Source of the DNA: Loktanella sp.
Lineage (GTDB): Bacteria; Pseudomonadota; Alphaproteobacteria; Rhodobacterales; Rhodobacteraceae
DNA: 64,000 bases
Reading direction: 5' to 3'
Assembly: GCA_017390475.1 (NCBI GenBank)
Contig: JAFPBO010000051.1
Span: 389,897-453,896, forward strand
The notes beneath the pieces were generated by a model. That model did no database searches. It saw only the letters and a program-made list of their open reading frames with translations, and had not been told where the DNA came from. Position 1 is the stretch's first letter. Each line of letters opens with the position of its first letter. Positions 8,759 to 16,674 of the stretch are shown here, in pieces. The position numbers were made by a program, and so were the translations under genes.

Positions 8759-9289
8759 TTAAAGCGGTGACAACAATCGACGCGCGGCGGCAAAGGCCGC
8801 GGTCAGCTGGCGCAGCTCATCCGCGCCAGCGGTTTCGGCCTTTGCGGCAATGCGCGCATCGGCCAGCATCGGGAAAGTGACCAGAGACACTTCCCACAGA
8901 TCCAGTTCGGTCAGGTGGCGCGCGCCCTGATCATCCTTGCGCGCCCTGATGGTGCGATACCCAATCGACAAACCGTCGATGGCCCCGGCGGCGATCAGCG
9001 ACGCGGCCTCGCGCGCCTTGGCGATATCGGTCAGCAGCCGGCCCTTGACCCAAAGGCCTTTGGCATCCTCGACCACCTCGTCCCAGATACCGATGGGCTG
9101 GGCCGGGTCATGCTGCCAAAGCATCCTGATCCGGCGTCCCTGCGCCAGGCTGGTGTGATAGGCCCCGCGGCTGACGATATCGCCGCCCTGATCGGATTTG
9201 CCGAACAGCGAGGCATAGCCCGAGATCACCTGCCCGTCGGTGACGGTCACGCGGCCCGGTCCGGCGCAATATTTATGTTCGAGTTTCAT
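8759..9289 (-). CDS. GTA gene 4, HK97-family prohead protease
   Basis: A 176-residue U35-type prohead protease starting MKLEHKYCAGPGRV at 9289 with an AGGGGGA ribosome-binding site. Catalytic-type residues are in MLWQHDPAQPIG (His) and GAIDGLSIGYR (Ser). It should trim the scaffolding N-terminus of the capsid protein during head maturation. It overlaps g3.5 by 4 bases and the capsid gene follows 21 bases later, the usual portal-protease-capsid order. Confidence 0.94.
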   Translation of the reverse strand: MKLEHKYCAGPGRVTVTDGQVISGYASLFGKSDQGGDIVSRGAYHTSLAQGRRIRMLWQHDPAQPIGIWDEVVEDAKGLWVKGRLLTDIAKAREAASLIAAGAIDGLSIGYRTIRARKDDQGARHLTELDLWEVSLVTFPMLADARIAAKAETAGADELRQLTAAFAAARRLLSPL

Positions 9290-9492
9290 GGGGTCCCCCT
9301 GCTGAGTGCTTTGACGATTTCGAAAACCAGCAGACCGGCACAGCCGCCGACAATGATCCAGATCTGCCATGCGAGCCGTGCGATGATGTATTCGATCTTG
9401 CCCAGCCGCAGATCGACCTGGGCGAACCAGAAATCAGAGGCCGGGGGCGGTGCGGGCTTTGGCCCACGCAAAGCGATGATCTTAGTGTCCAT
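9286..9492 (-). CDS. GTA gene 3.5, small single-pass membrane/head-formation protein
   Basis: A 68-residue protein starting MDTKIIALRGPKPAP at 9492, inside the end of the portal gene (11-base overlap) and overlapping g4 by 4 bases. The second half (about 42-63) is a hydrophobic segment, LAWQIWIIVGGCAGLLVFEI, so a membrane anchor is predicted. A small protein in this position is a standard part of GTA clusters and has been linked to head formation; the mechanism is unknown. Confidence 0.82.
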   Translation of the reverse strand: MDTKIIALRGPKPAPPPASDFWFAQVDLRLGKIEYIIARLAWQIWIIVGGCAGLLVFEIVKALSRGTP

Positions 9493-10660
9493 GACCGACC
9501 TCCTGCGCGGGCAGGCCCAGCAGGCTGCGTTTTTCGGCATCCGTCAGGAAAGTCGCGGCCCCGACCCGTTGCCAGAGACTGTCGCGTTCCTGCGACAAGG
9601 CGGGGATCTGGTCCTTGTCGGGGCGGATTTCGATCCTTTCACCGGAAAAATCCGACAGCCAGTCGGCAATGACCGAGCTGACCCGCGTGGCCAGCGGCAG
9701 CACGGTCAGCCGGTAAAAGGCGCGGTTGGCTTCCTGATAATTGGCATAGGTGGCGTCGCCCGGAATTCCCAGCAGCATCGGCGGCACGCCAAAGGCGATG
9801 GCGATTTCGCGGGCGGCGGCGGCTTTGGTTTGCTGAAATTCCATATCCGACGGCGAAAAGCCCATCGGTTTCCAGTCCAGCCCGCCTTCGAGCAGCATCG
9901 GGCGGCCCGCGTTGCGCGCGCCCTGATGCTGGGTTTCCATTTCATCGATCAGACGGTGATATTGATCCTGGGTCAGCGCGGATTGGCCATCCGCGCCACG
10001 ATAGATCATCGCCCCCGATGGCCGTGCCGCATTGTCGAGCAGGGCCTTGGACCAGCGCGCGGCGGCGTTATGCACGTCAATCGCGGCAGCGCAGGCCTGC
10101 AGCGCGGAAAAGCCGTAATGATCATCCTGCGGGTGGAACGATTTGACATGGCAGATCGGGCTGTGGTTTTCGGCACAGGCAAAACGGTGTTTGCGCCCGT
10201 CCACGGTATATTCATAACCCGCAGGCCAGCCATCCGGGCCGGGGATCACCGCCATCCGGTCAGACCGCAGCACATGCATTTCGGCAGGCAGGTCGCTGGT
10301 GCCCACCGCCTCCAGATAGCCATTGCCGGTCAGCAGCAGCTGGCCAAAGAGCGATTCCAGCAATTCGGCGCGGCCTTGCGCGGCATTGGGCCGGGCCAGC
10401 AAAGCCTGCACCGGGTGATGATCATAACGCTGGTCATCATCCTGCACGATCAGCGGGATCGCGGCGGCGGCTTCGGCGATCAGTTTCACCGCGCGATAGC
10501 CGATCGGATTGGCCAGAAAGCCGGTCCGGGTCAGCGAGACCACATCGCGCGGCGACCATGCCACCCGGCCTGCGCCCGGCATCGCCATGATCCGCCCGCT
10601 GGCCGAAGCCTTGACCGCAATGGCCGGGGGTTTGGGTTTGCGGTTGAGAAAATCGAACAT
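9482..10660 (-). CDS. GTA gene 3, HK97-family portal protein
   Basis: A 392-residue portal protein: GFLANPIGYRAVKLIAEAAA, the HPVQALLARPNAAQGR segment, TGNGYLEAV, and IAIAFGVPPMLLGIPGDATYANYQEANRAFYR are typical of HK97-type portals. The portal dodecamer is the DNA gateway at the head vertex and the docking site of the terminase. It follows the large terminase gene after an unusual 249-base spacer that contains a long inverted repeat. Confidence 0.95.
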   Translation of the reverse strand: MFDFLNRKPKPPAIAVKASASGRIMAMPGAGRVAWSPRDVVSLTRTGFLANPIGYRAVKLIAEAAAAIPLIVQDDDQRYDHHPVQALLARPNAAQGRAELLESLFGQLLLTGNGYLEAVGTSDLPAEMHVLRSDRMAVIPGPDGWPAGYEYTVDGRKHRFACAENHSPICHVKSFHPQDDHYGFSALQACAAAIDVHNAAARWSKALLDNAARPSGAMIYRGADGQSALTQDQYHRLIDEMETQHQGARNAGRPMLLEGGLDWKPMGFSPSDMEFQQTKAAAAREIAIAFGVPPMLLGIPGDATYANYQEANRAFYRLTVLPLATRVSSVIADWLSDFSGERIEIRPDKDQIPALSQERDSLWQRVGAATFLTDAEKRSLLGLPAQEVGHGH

Positions 10661-10909
10661 TGTCTACTCCTTGGTCGGGATCTGATGATCCTTGCGTCTT
10701 GAAACCAATTTATCCGGCAGGGATGAGAAAGTGCTTACCGGTGCGTACGGTGCCCGGCGCAACACCCTGTGGCGGGGACGGGTCGGCGCCTCCGGCGGGA
10801 GTATTTGGAGAAATAAGAAACACGGCGGCTGCCTTGTGCTGGCCCGGCTTCTTATTTCAAAAAATACTCCCGCGCGGCGCGCCCGAACATCCTGCAGGGA
10901 TGTGACGGA
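10661..10909 (-). repeat. Spacer between GTA terminase and portal genes with long inverted repeat
   Basis: No gene is seen in these 249 bases. The notable element is an inverted repeat at about 10795-10880: a left arm GCGGGAGTATTT..GAAATAAGAA and a right arm that is its near-exact reverse complement (two-base indel/mismatch region in the middle), with a loop of about 35 bases. The arms resemble the dispersed AAATATCCC..GCCGGAGG element also seen at about 35800 and 56010. It may be a pair of inserted repeats and may act as an attenuator between terminase and structural genes. Confidence 0.7.
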
Positions 10910-12253
10910 TCACAGGCTCCGGATCTGCGGATTGCGCCATCGGGCGGCGGGATCGATCATCAGATCCTGCAAGGCCCAGACCAGCGCATCGACCTGGTCG
11001 GGGGACCCGACACCCTCATAGCCGGCCGGAGTCATCTGGCACATCTGGTCTTCGAGATCGCCCAGGCCGCGCAGATGCCTGACCCGGCCCTGTTCATACA
11101 GCGCCGCAACAGGTTCGGCGCGTGCGACCTTGCCCTTGGTGGCATGGACCGCGCGGAACGGCACCAGCGGGTCGATCTGGCGGATCACCGCCTCCACCAT
11201 ATCGCCGCCCTGATTGACCTCGGCGACCAGCCGGTCGGCACCATGCCGCTGCATCGCCGCAACCGCCGCGCGCGCCCAGATCGCGGGGCTGGCCCCCTGC
11301 ACCGAGGCATCCTCGATCACATAGGCGCGCCAGTCCTGCACCGGGCCTGCCATCACCACGCCCGCGACGATGATGCCGCAGGCATCCGATCCGGCATGGG
11401 ATGTGGTCGGCGGATCGACAGCAACGACGATCCGGGTCAGGGATGGCAGCGCATCGATCTGGCAGGTCGCGAATTGGGCGCGCTGCCAGAGCGCGCCTTC
11501 GACATCGTCAAGCAATTCGCCCTCCAATTCCTGCCGCCCCAGCGCCGTGCCGGCATATTGCGCCGTGACCTCCGCCAGAAAGCTGTCGGCCAGATTGGCA
11601 CGGTTGGCGCTGGTCGGCGCATGGGTTGTCACCGTGCTGTCCCGCGCGAGCAGATCGCGCAGCATGCCCGACCGCTGCGGTGTCGTCGTCACGCAGACCT
11701 GTGGGTGATCACCCAGCCGCAGGGCAAATTGCAGCATCGTCCAGGTCTTGTCCGCCTTGCGCCATTTCGCCAGTTCATCGACCCAGGCAGCGTCGAATTG
11801 CGGCCCACGCAGGGCCTCTGGTTCCTGCGCGGAAAACAGCATCGCCTGCGCCCCGTTGCGCCATTGCAAAAGCTTGCGGCTGGCAATCCATTGCGGCCGG
11901 TTGTCGGGCGGGGCGATGGCCATGATGCCGCTGTCGCCGAAGACCATCACTTCGCGCCCCTGATCGAAGGTTTCGCCGATCACCGCCACCCGCCGGGCGC
12001 GGCCGGGGGCCAGCGGGCTGGACCCTTCGACCATGCTGCGCAGCCATTCGGCGCCTGCGCGGGTCTTGCCCGCACCCCGCCCGCCCAGAATGACCCAGGC
12101 CCGCCAGTTGCCCGGCGGCGGCAGTTGATGCGGCATGGCCCAGAAGGCGAAAAGATAGGGCAAGGCCGCCGTCTCAGCCCGCGTCAGGCTGGTCAGGAAG
12201 GCCTGCTGCTGCTGCGGTGTCGCGCAGGCGATCAAGTTTGCGCCCAAGTTCAT
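10910..12253 (-). CDS. GTA gene 2, large terminase subunit
   Basis: A 447-residue DNA-packaging ATPase/nuclease. The Walker A motif is GGRGAGKTRAGAEW, followed by a Walker-B-like FDAAWVDELAKW segment and a C-terminal nuclease half (IVVAVDPPTTSHAGSDACGI, with acidic Asp). GTA terminases package random ~4-kb pieces of host DNA by a headful mechanism. The start is uncertain: ATG 12253 (MNLGANLIA) is used here; another in-frame start at 12307 gives 465 residues. Either way it overlaps g1 by 80 bases or more, and no clear ribosome-binding site decides. Confidence 0.92.
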   Translation of the reverse strand: MNLGANLIACATPQQQQAFLTSLTRAETAALPYLFAFWAMPHQLPPPGNWRAWVILGGRGAGKTRAGAEWLRSMVEGSSPLAPGRARRVAVIGETFDQGREVMVFGDSGIMAIAPPDNRPQWIASRKLLQWRNGAQAMLFSAQEPEALRGPQFDAAWVDELAKWRKADKTWTMLQFALRLGDHPQVCVTTTPQRSGMLRDLLARDSTVTTHAPTSANRANLADSFLAEVTAQYAGTALGRQELEGELLDDVEGALWQRAQFATCQIDALPSLTRIVVAVDPPTTSHAGSDACGIIVAGVVMAGPVQDWRAYVIEDASVQGASPAIWARAAVAAMQRHGADRLVAEVNQGGDMVEAVIRQIDPLVPFRAVHATKGKVARAEPVAALYEQGRVRHLRGLGDLEDQMCQMTPAGYEGVGSPDQVDALVWALQDLMIDPAARWRNPQIRSL

Positions 12254-12524
12254 CGCGGATCGCGTCAAGGTCGGCAAGATGGGCGGGGTCAGTGGATTGT
12301 GCGACATTGAATGCCTCCTCTGCGGTCAGCACCTTGAGATGCGCCGCGATCAATTGGTCCATACGGGTGATGACAGCGCGCGGGGTTTCCTCTGACAGAT
12401 CGTCAGCGGCCCGCAGGCTGTGGTCGAGCAGCGCACGGATGCGCCCGAACAGATGGGTGATTTCAGCAACCCGGTCGTGGGCCTTGGCCAGCACAGCGGG
12501 ATCATGGGTTGGGGGGATGTTCAT
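12174..12524 (-). CDS. GTA gene 1, small terminase subunit
   Basis: A 116-residue, mostly helical protein starting MNIPPTHDPAVLAKAHDRVA at 12524. Helix-turn-coiled features (HLFGRIRALLDHSLRAADDL, LDAIRDELGRKLDRLRDTA) fit the GTA small terminase (TerS). In GTAs this subunit binds DNA without sequence preference. Its C-terminal part overlaps the start of the large terminase gene. The frame continues upstream to 12674 but that part lacks a ribosome-binding site and looks like non-coding translation. Confidence 0.85.
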   Translation of the reverse strand: MNIPPTHDPAVLAKAHDRVAEITHLFGRIRALLDHSLRAADDLSEETPRAVITRMDQLIAAHLKVLTAEEAFNVAQSTDPAHLADLDAIRDELGRKLDRLRDTAAAAGLPDQPDAG

Positions 12525-12595
12525 GGTAAGATGACCTGCAAGGTGCCTTCCGCAGGTCGAGTGGGCCGTGTTTGGTGGCCCATCCAGCAAGTGCC

Positions 12596-12624
12596 AATCT
12601 ACCCCGGGTTGTCGAGCAATGCAA
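12596..12624 (-). promoter_or_regulatory. Candidate sigma-70-type promoter of the GTA operon
   Basis: Read on the minus strand, TTGCAT (12619-12624) is followed after exactly 17 bases by TAGATT (12596-12601), placing a transcription start near 12588 and a leader of about 64 nt before g1. The -35 and -10 boxes each match consensus at four or five of six positions. In Rhodobacterales the GTA operon is switched on by GafA and CtrA; I could not identify their sites with confidence. Confidence 0.4.
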
Positions 12625-12684
12625 CGCGCCCGCGCCCGGGGTGCGGGCGGGGCGTTAGCGTTTTGGTGATGCAATTAACGGGGG

Positions 12685-12855
12685 AGGTCCCGGAACGGGG
12701 TCCGGGACTGCGGCGGGGGGTGCCTGTGGTAGGGTAAGGTCCCGGAGCGGGTCCGGGACTGCGGAGGCGGTGGATTGGTGGAGATGTGGGAGGTCCGGGG
12801 CTGCATGGGGGGATTGTGGTAGCTGCGCAGTCCCGGACCCCGCTCCGGGACCTCA
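12685..12855. repeat. Cluster of GTCCCGGA-type palindromic repeats
   Basis: Three near-identical units AGGTCCCGGA-N-CGGGTCCGGGACTGCGG occur at 12685-12713 and 12736-12763 (same orientation) and 12826-12855 (opposite orientation); a shorter AGGTCCGGGGCTGC relic is at 12791. Each unit is itself an imperfect palindrome able to fold as a hairpin. They look like REP-type intergenic elements and differ in sequence from the GTAGGTCGGGG family elsewhere in the window. Confidence 0.75.
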
Positions 12856-12900
12856 GCCTCCAGCCGCAGCACGACCCAGCCCACCGACACCACGTCGCGG

Positions 12901-12957
12901 CCAGGAAATGTCGGCAGGCATTTCCTGGCGGGGGAAGATTTTTCGGATGAAAAATCT
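12901..12957 (-). terminator. Double hairpin terminator downstream of mltG
   Basis: Two perfect hairpins follow mltG on the minus strand: AAGATTTTTC-ATCC-GAAAAATCTT (12938-12957 region) immediately after the stop codon, then CCAGGAAATG-CCTGCCGA-CATTTCCTGG (12901-12928). The first has a T-rich stem half and is the likely transcription terminator of the fab operon. Confidence 0.65.
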
Positions 12958-12960
12958 TGG

Positions 12961-14133
12961 CTAGGGCGCGTCAGCCTCGGGAGTGGCGGCGCGCTCTGCC
13001 TCGATCCGGCGCCAGACCGCGACGGCGCGGTTGTGATCGTCCAGATTGGTGGTGAATGTATGCCCCCCGGTCCCGTCCGCGACAAAGAAGATATAATCGG
13101 TCGTGTCGGGATTGACCGCCGCCTCGATACTGGCGCGGCCCGGATTGGCAATCGGCGTCGGCGGCAGGCCGGTGATCACATAAGTGTTCCACGGCGTTTC
13201 AGCGCGCAATTCGCTTTGCCGGATGCCGCGGCCCAGCACGCCTTCGCCACGGGTGACGCCATAGATCACGGTCGGGTCGGTCTGCAAACGCATCCCCTGC
13301 CGCAGACGGTTGACAAAGACGCTGGCAACCTGGCGGCGTTCGTCGCTGACGCCGGTTTCCTTTTCAATGATACTGGCCAGGATCAGCATCTCTTCGGGGC
13401 TGTCCAGCGGCAGATCATCATCCCGATTGGCCCAGGCGGTGGCGATGATATCATTCTGCCGTGATGTCATCTGCGCCAGAACAGCGGATACCGCCAGGCC
13501 CGGTCTCAGGTCATAGCTGCCGGGGGCAAGCGTGCCTTCTGCCGGGGTTTCGGTCACATCCGCCTGCAATATGCTGATCGCGCTCATCGCGTTCAGCACC
13601 TGCCAACTGGTCACGCCTTCGGCCAGGATCAGCCGGAAACGTGTGTCATTCTGGGTACGGACCTCGGCGTATTCTTCCGGGTCTTCGCCGGCGACCGGAT
13701 CAAATGTCACCAATTCCACGAAACGGTTGGTCACCGGGTCAAGGTCGCGCACCACGCCCTGCACCTGATTGACGCCGACCCTGTACACAACCTCTGTGCC
13801 GCAGGTATTGGCGCCGCCACGGGTGATGATATCGACGATATCTTCCATCGAGGATTGTTCCGGCACCAGAAAGCTGCCCGCTTTCAGCAGATTGGATTTA
13901 TCGGTGTAATCCGCCCCCATGCGCAGAATCATCCGCGAGGTGACCGCATTCTGTTCCGCCAACCGCTCGGCCACGCCCGACATCGAGGCACCGGGGGCAA
14001 CCTGAAAGCAGATCGCCTGCGCCAGCGGTCCGGGGTCGCGATATTGTTTCGCGCCCCAGCCGATGGCACCGGCCAGCAGGAACAACGCCACGATGAAAAA
14101 CGTCAGCGCATTCGATGCAATATGTCGCCACAT
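12961..14133 (-). CDS. mltG: Endolytic peptidoglycan transglycosylase MltG
   Basis: A 390-residue YceG/MltG family protein. One N-terminal membrane segment (about 9-28) anchors it in the inner membrane, with the catalytic domain in the periplasm. The active-site motif ASIIEKETGVSDERRQVASV has the catalytic glutamate at about position 257, followed by RLQTDPTVIYGVTRG and the late FVADGTGGHTFTTNLDDHN. It cuts nascent glycan strands and so sets their length. The start is ATG 14133, overlapping the fabF stop by one base (TGATG), so it is the last gene of the fatty-acid operon. Confidence 0.96.
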   Translation of the reverse strand: MWRHIASNALTFFIVALFLLAGAIGWGAKQYRDPGPLAQAICFQVAPGASMSGVAERLAEQNAVTSRMILRMGADYTDKSNLLKAGSFLVPEQSSMEDIVDIITRGGANTCGTEVVYRVGVNQVQGVVRDLDPVTNRFVELVTFDPVAGEDPEEYAEVRTQNDTRFRLILAEGVTSWQVLNAMSAISILQADVTETPAEGTLAPGSYDLRPGLAVSAVLAQMTSRQNDIIATAWANRDDDLPLDSPEEMLILASIIEKETGVSDERRQVASVFVNRLRQGMRLQTDPTVIYGVTRGEGVLGRGIRQSELRAETPWNTYVITGLPPTPIANPGRASIEAAVNPDTTDYIFFVADGTGGHTFTTNLDDHNRAVAVWRRIEAERAATPEADAP

Positions 14134-15395
14134 CAGGTCGGTTTCCCGAAGATCACGCTGGCATTGGTGCCGCCAAAGCCGAAGGAATTCGACAAAGCGA
14201 TATCGATCCGGCGCTCGCGTTTTTCGTTGGCGCAAAGGTCCACGACCGTCTCGACATCGGGATTGTCGAGGTTGATTGTCGGCGGTGCCACCTGATCGCG
14301 GATCGCGAGGATGGAGAAAATCGCCTCGATCGCGCCAGCGGCACCCAGCAAATGCCCAGTGGCGGATTTGGTCGATGACATGCTGAGTTTCGCCGCAGCC
14401 TCTGGCCCGACAAGCCGTTCAACGGCGGAAAGTTCGATGGTGTCAGCCATGGTCGAGGTGCCGTGGGCGTTCACGTAATCGATCTGCTGCGGTTCGATCT
14501 TCGCATTCCGGCAGGCGGCGCGCATCGCGCGTTCGGCCCCTTCATGGTCGGGCGGCGGGGCGGTGATGTGATGCGCGTCGCCGGACAGGCCGTAGCCCAA
14601 AACCTCGGCATAGATTTTCGCGCCACGCGCCTTGGCATGTTCATATTCTTCCAGCACGAGGATGCCCGCGCCCTCGCCCATGACAAACCCGTCGCGGTCT
14701 TTGTCCCATGGCCGGCTGGCCTTGGTCGGGTCGTCGTTATGCGCGGTGGACAAAGCCTTGCAGGCGTTGAACCCGGCGATGCCAAGCTCGCAGATCGCGG
14801 CCTCTGCCCCGCCTGCGATCATGACGTCCGCATCGCCGAACTGGATCAGCCGCGAGGCGTCGCCGATGGCATGGGCACCGGTCGAACAGGCGGTGACGAC
14901 AGCATGGTTCGGGCCACGGAAACCGTAGCGGATCGAGACTTGGCCAGAGATCAGATTGATCAGCGCGCCGGGGACGAAGAAGGGCGACACGCGGCGCGGG
15001 CCTTTTTCGGTCATCATCACCGCCGTGTTGGCGATGGAATTCAGCCCGCCAATACCAGAGCCGATCATCACGCCGGTGCGTTCCTGATCTTCACGCTCGG
15101 TCGGCATCCAGCCGGAATCTTCAATCGCTTGTTGGGCTGCCGCCATGCCGAACAGGATGAATGTATCGACTTTGCGCTGTTCTTTCGCTTCCATATAGGT
15201 GTCGGCGTTGAACGTGCCGTCGCTGCCATCGCCCAGCGGGACCTCGCAGGCATATTGGGTGGTCAGGCGGGACGGATCAAAGCCAGTGATCTTGCCTGCG
15301 CCGGATTTTCCGGCCAGCAATGCTTTCCAACTGTTTTCGACCCCGTCAGCCAGCGGCGTGACCAGCCCCAGCCCTGTTACAACGACACGACGCAT
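14133..15395 (-). CDS. fabF: Beta-ketoacyl-ACP synthase II FabF
   Basis: A 420-residue KAS II. The nucleophile is Cys170 in VVTACSTGAHAIG; the two catalytic histidines lie in NAHGTSTMADTIE and SATGHLLGAAGAIE. It condenses malonyl-ACP with acyl-ACP in fatty-acid elongation. The length is normal. It follows acpP after about 150 bases and is coupled to mltG by a one-base overlap, the typical Rhodobacterales arrangement. Confidence 0.97.
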   Translation of the reverse strand: MRRVVVTGLGLVTPLADGVENSWKALLAGKSGAGKITGFDPSRLTTQYACEVPLGDGSDGTFNADTYMEAKEQRKVDTFILFGMAAAQQAIEDSGWMPTEREDQERTGVMIGSGIGGLNSIANTAVMMTEKGPRRVSPFFVPGALINLISGQVSIRYGFRGPNHAVVTACSTGAHAIGDASRLIQFGDADVMIAGGAEAAICELGIAGFNACKALSTAHNDDPTKASRPWDKDRDGFVMGEGAGILVLEEYEHAKARGAKIYAEVLGYGLSGDAHHITAPPPDHEGAERAMRAACRNAKIEPQQIDYVNAHGTSTMADTIELSAVERLVGPEAAAKLSMSSTKSATGHLLGAAGAIEAIFSILAIRDQVAPPTINLDNPDVETVVDLCANEKRERRIDIALSNSFGFGGTNASVIFGKPT

Positions 15396-15546
15396 ATAAT
15401 GCCCTCACCTCTTGGCGTATTTTTGCCTTGATACCCCAGCCCGCCACATAGGGGCAAGGGCGCGGATCAACCTGTGGGCGCAAAGCTGCGCCTCAAAAGC
15501 AAAACGGCGCCCCGAGGGACGCCGTTTGCACCCGGATGACCCGGAT

Positions 15547-15780
15547 TTATTGTGCGCTGGAGATGAATTTCACCGCATCGCCAAAGGTCTGGATGGTTTC
15601 AGCAGCGTCATCAGGGATTTCGATCCCGAATTCTTCTTCGAAAGCCATGACCAATTCGACGGTGTCGAGGCTGTCTGCCCCAAGATCATCGATGAAAGAC
15701 GCAGTTTCAGTGACTTTGTCTTCTTCAACACCAAGATGTTCTACAACGATCTTGCGTACGCGGTCTGCGACATCGCTCAT
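15547..15780 (-). CDS. acpP: Acyl carrier protein AcpP
   Basis: A 77-residue, very acidic acyl carrier protein. The phosphopantetheine attachment serine is Ser37 in [18 protein letters not shown]. It carries the growing acyl chain for FabD, FabF and FabG, its neighbours. Codon and length are normal; it lies between fabG and fabF. Confidence 0.98.
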   Translation of the reverse strand: MSDVADRVRKIVVEHLGVEEDKVTETASFIDDLGADSLDTVELVMAFEEEFGIEIPDDAAETIQTFGDAVKFISSAQ

Positions 15781-15926
15781 GTCAATTCCTCATGTCTTTC
15801 TGGGCAAGCGCCCGTTTTCAGATTCCCTTGCGGGAGTAGCAAAGCGGACAACGGCCCACGATTCAAGCTGCGAGGCTCATAGCAGAGAAATTCGTCTTGG
15901 CAAACGCTTTCCCGGCCATCGCCTGA

Positions 15927-16664
15927 TCAGAGCATGGCCATGCCGCCATTCACATGCAAGGTTGTTCCGGTGACATAGGCGGCCTCATTGCTGGCCAGAT
16001 ACAGCACGGCGGCGGCGATTTCCTCGGCCTCGCCCATGCGCCCGGCGGGAACCTGCGTCAGGATGCCGGTTTTCTGGTCATCGGTCAATTTATCGGTCAT
16101 CGCGGTGGTGATGAACCCCGGTGCGACACAGTTCACCGTGATCCCCCGGCTGGCGACCTCATAGGCGATGGATTTGGACATGCCGACCATGCCGGCCTTT
16201 GATGCCGCATAATTCGCCTGACCCGGATTGCCCGTGGCCCCCACGATGGAGGAGATATTCACGATCCGGCCCCAGCGCGCTTTCATCATGCCGCGAATGA
16301 CGCCTTTGCACAGCCGCATGGTGGAGGTCAGGTTGACGTTGAGCACATCGGCCCATTCGTCATCCGACATCCGCATGAACAGGTTGTCGCGGGTGATTCC
16401 GGCGTTGTTCACCAGAATATCAACGCTGCCCATCAGGTCCGCGGCCTGTTTGGGCAGGGCCGTGACAGCCTCTGCATCCGACAGGTTGCAGGGCAGGACA
16501 TGGGCGCGATCGCCCAGTTCGGCGGCGAGTTTTTCCAGCGGTTCAACGCGCGTTCCGGACAGGGCGACGGTTGCGCCGGCGTCATAAAGCGCCTTGGCGA
16601 TGGCGCCGCCGATGCCACCCGAGGCACCAGTGATCAGCGCGGTTTTTCCTGTGAGATCAAACAT
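15927..16664 (-). CDS. fabG: 3-oxoacyl-ACP reductase FabG
   Basis: A 245-residue SDR-family enzyme. The NADPH-binding motif is TGASGGIGG (13-20 region), NNAG is at 86-89, the catalytic Ser is in NISSIVG, and YxxxK is Tyr152/Lys156 in NYAASKAGMVGM. It reduces 3-oxoacyl-ACP. The start ATG 16664 is preceded by AAAGGAACGAAT; the upstream extension overlapping fabD is not used. It lies 10 bases after fabD. Confidence 0.97.
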   Translation of the reverse strand: MFDLTGKTALITGASGGIGGAIAKALYDAGATVALSGTRVEPLEKLAAELGDRAHVLPCNLSDAEAVTALPKQAADLMGSVDILVNNAGITRDNLFMRMSDDEWADVLNVNLTSTMRLCKGVIRGMMKARWGRIVNISSIVGATGNPGQANYAASKAGMVGMSKSIAYEVASRGITVNCVAPGFITTAMTDKLTDDQKTGILTQVPAGRMGEAEEIAAAVLYLASNEAAYVTGTTLHVNGGMAML

Positions 16665-16674
16665 ATTCGTTCCT

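Larger units (their letters stand above)
12525..12960. other. Non-coding region between the GTA operon and mltG with palindromic repeats
   Basis: About 436 bases without a supported gene. It holds the candidate GTA promoter, three copies of a GTCCCGGAxCGGGGTCCGGGAC-type palindrome (12685-12713, 12736-12763 and inverted 12826-12855), a partial copy near 12790, and two perfect hairpins that follow the mltG stop codon. Proline-rich translations across it are products of the repeats, not genes. Confidence 0.75.

Noticed and set aside
8915-10702. A 595-codon plus-strand frame
   Set aside because: Antisense shadow of GTA protease, g3.5 and portal genes; the translation has no recognisable domain.
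12675-13151. Proline/arginine-rich 158-codon minus-strand frame
   Set aside because: It translates the palindromic repeats and overlaps mltG in another frame.
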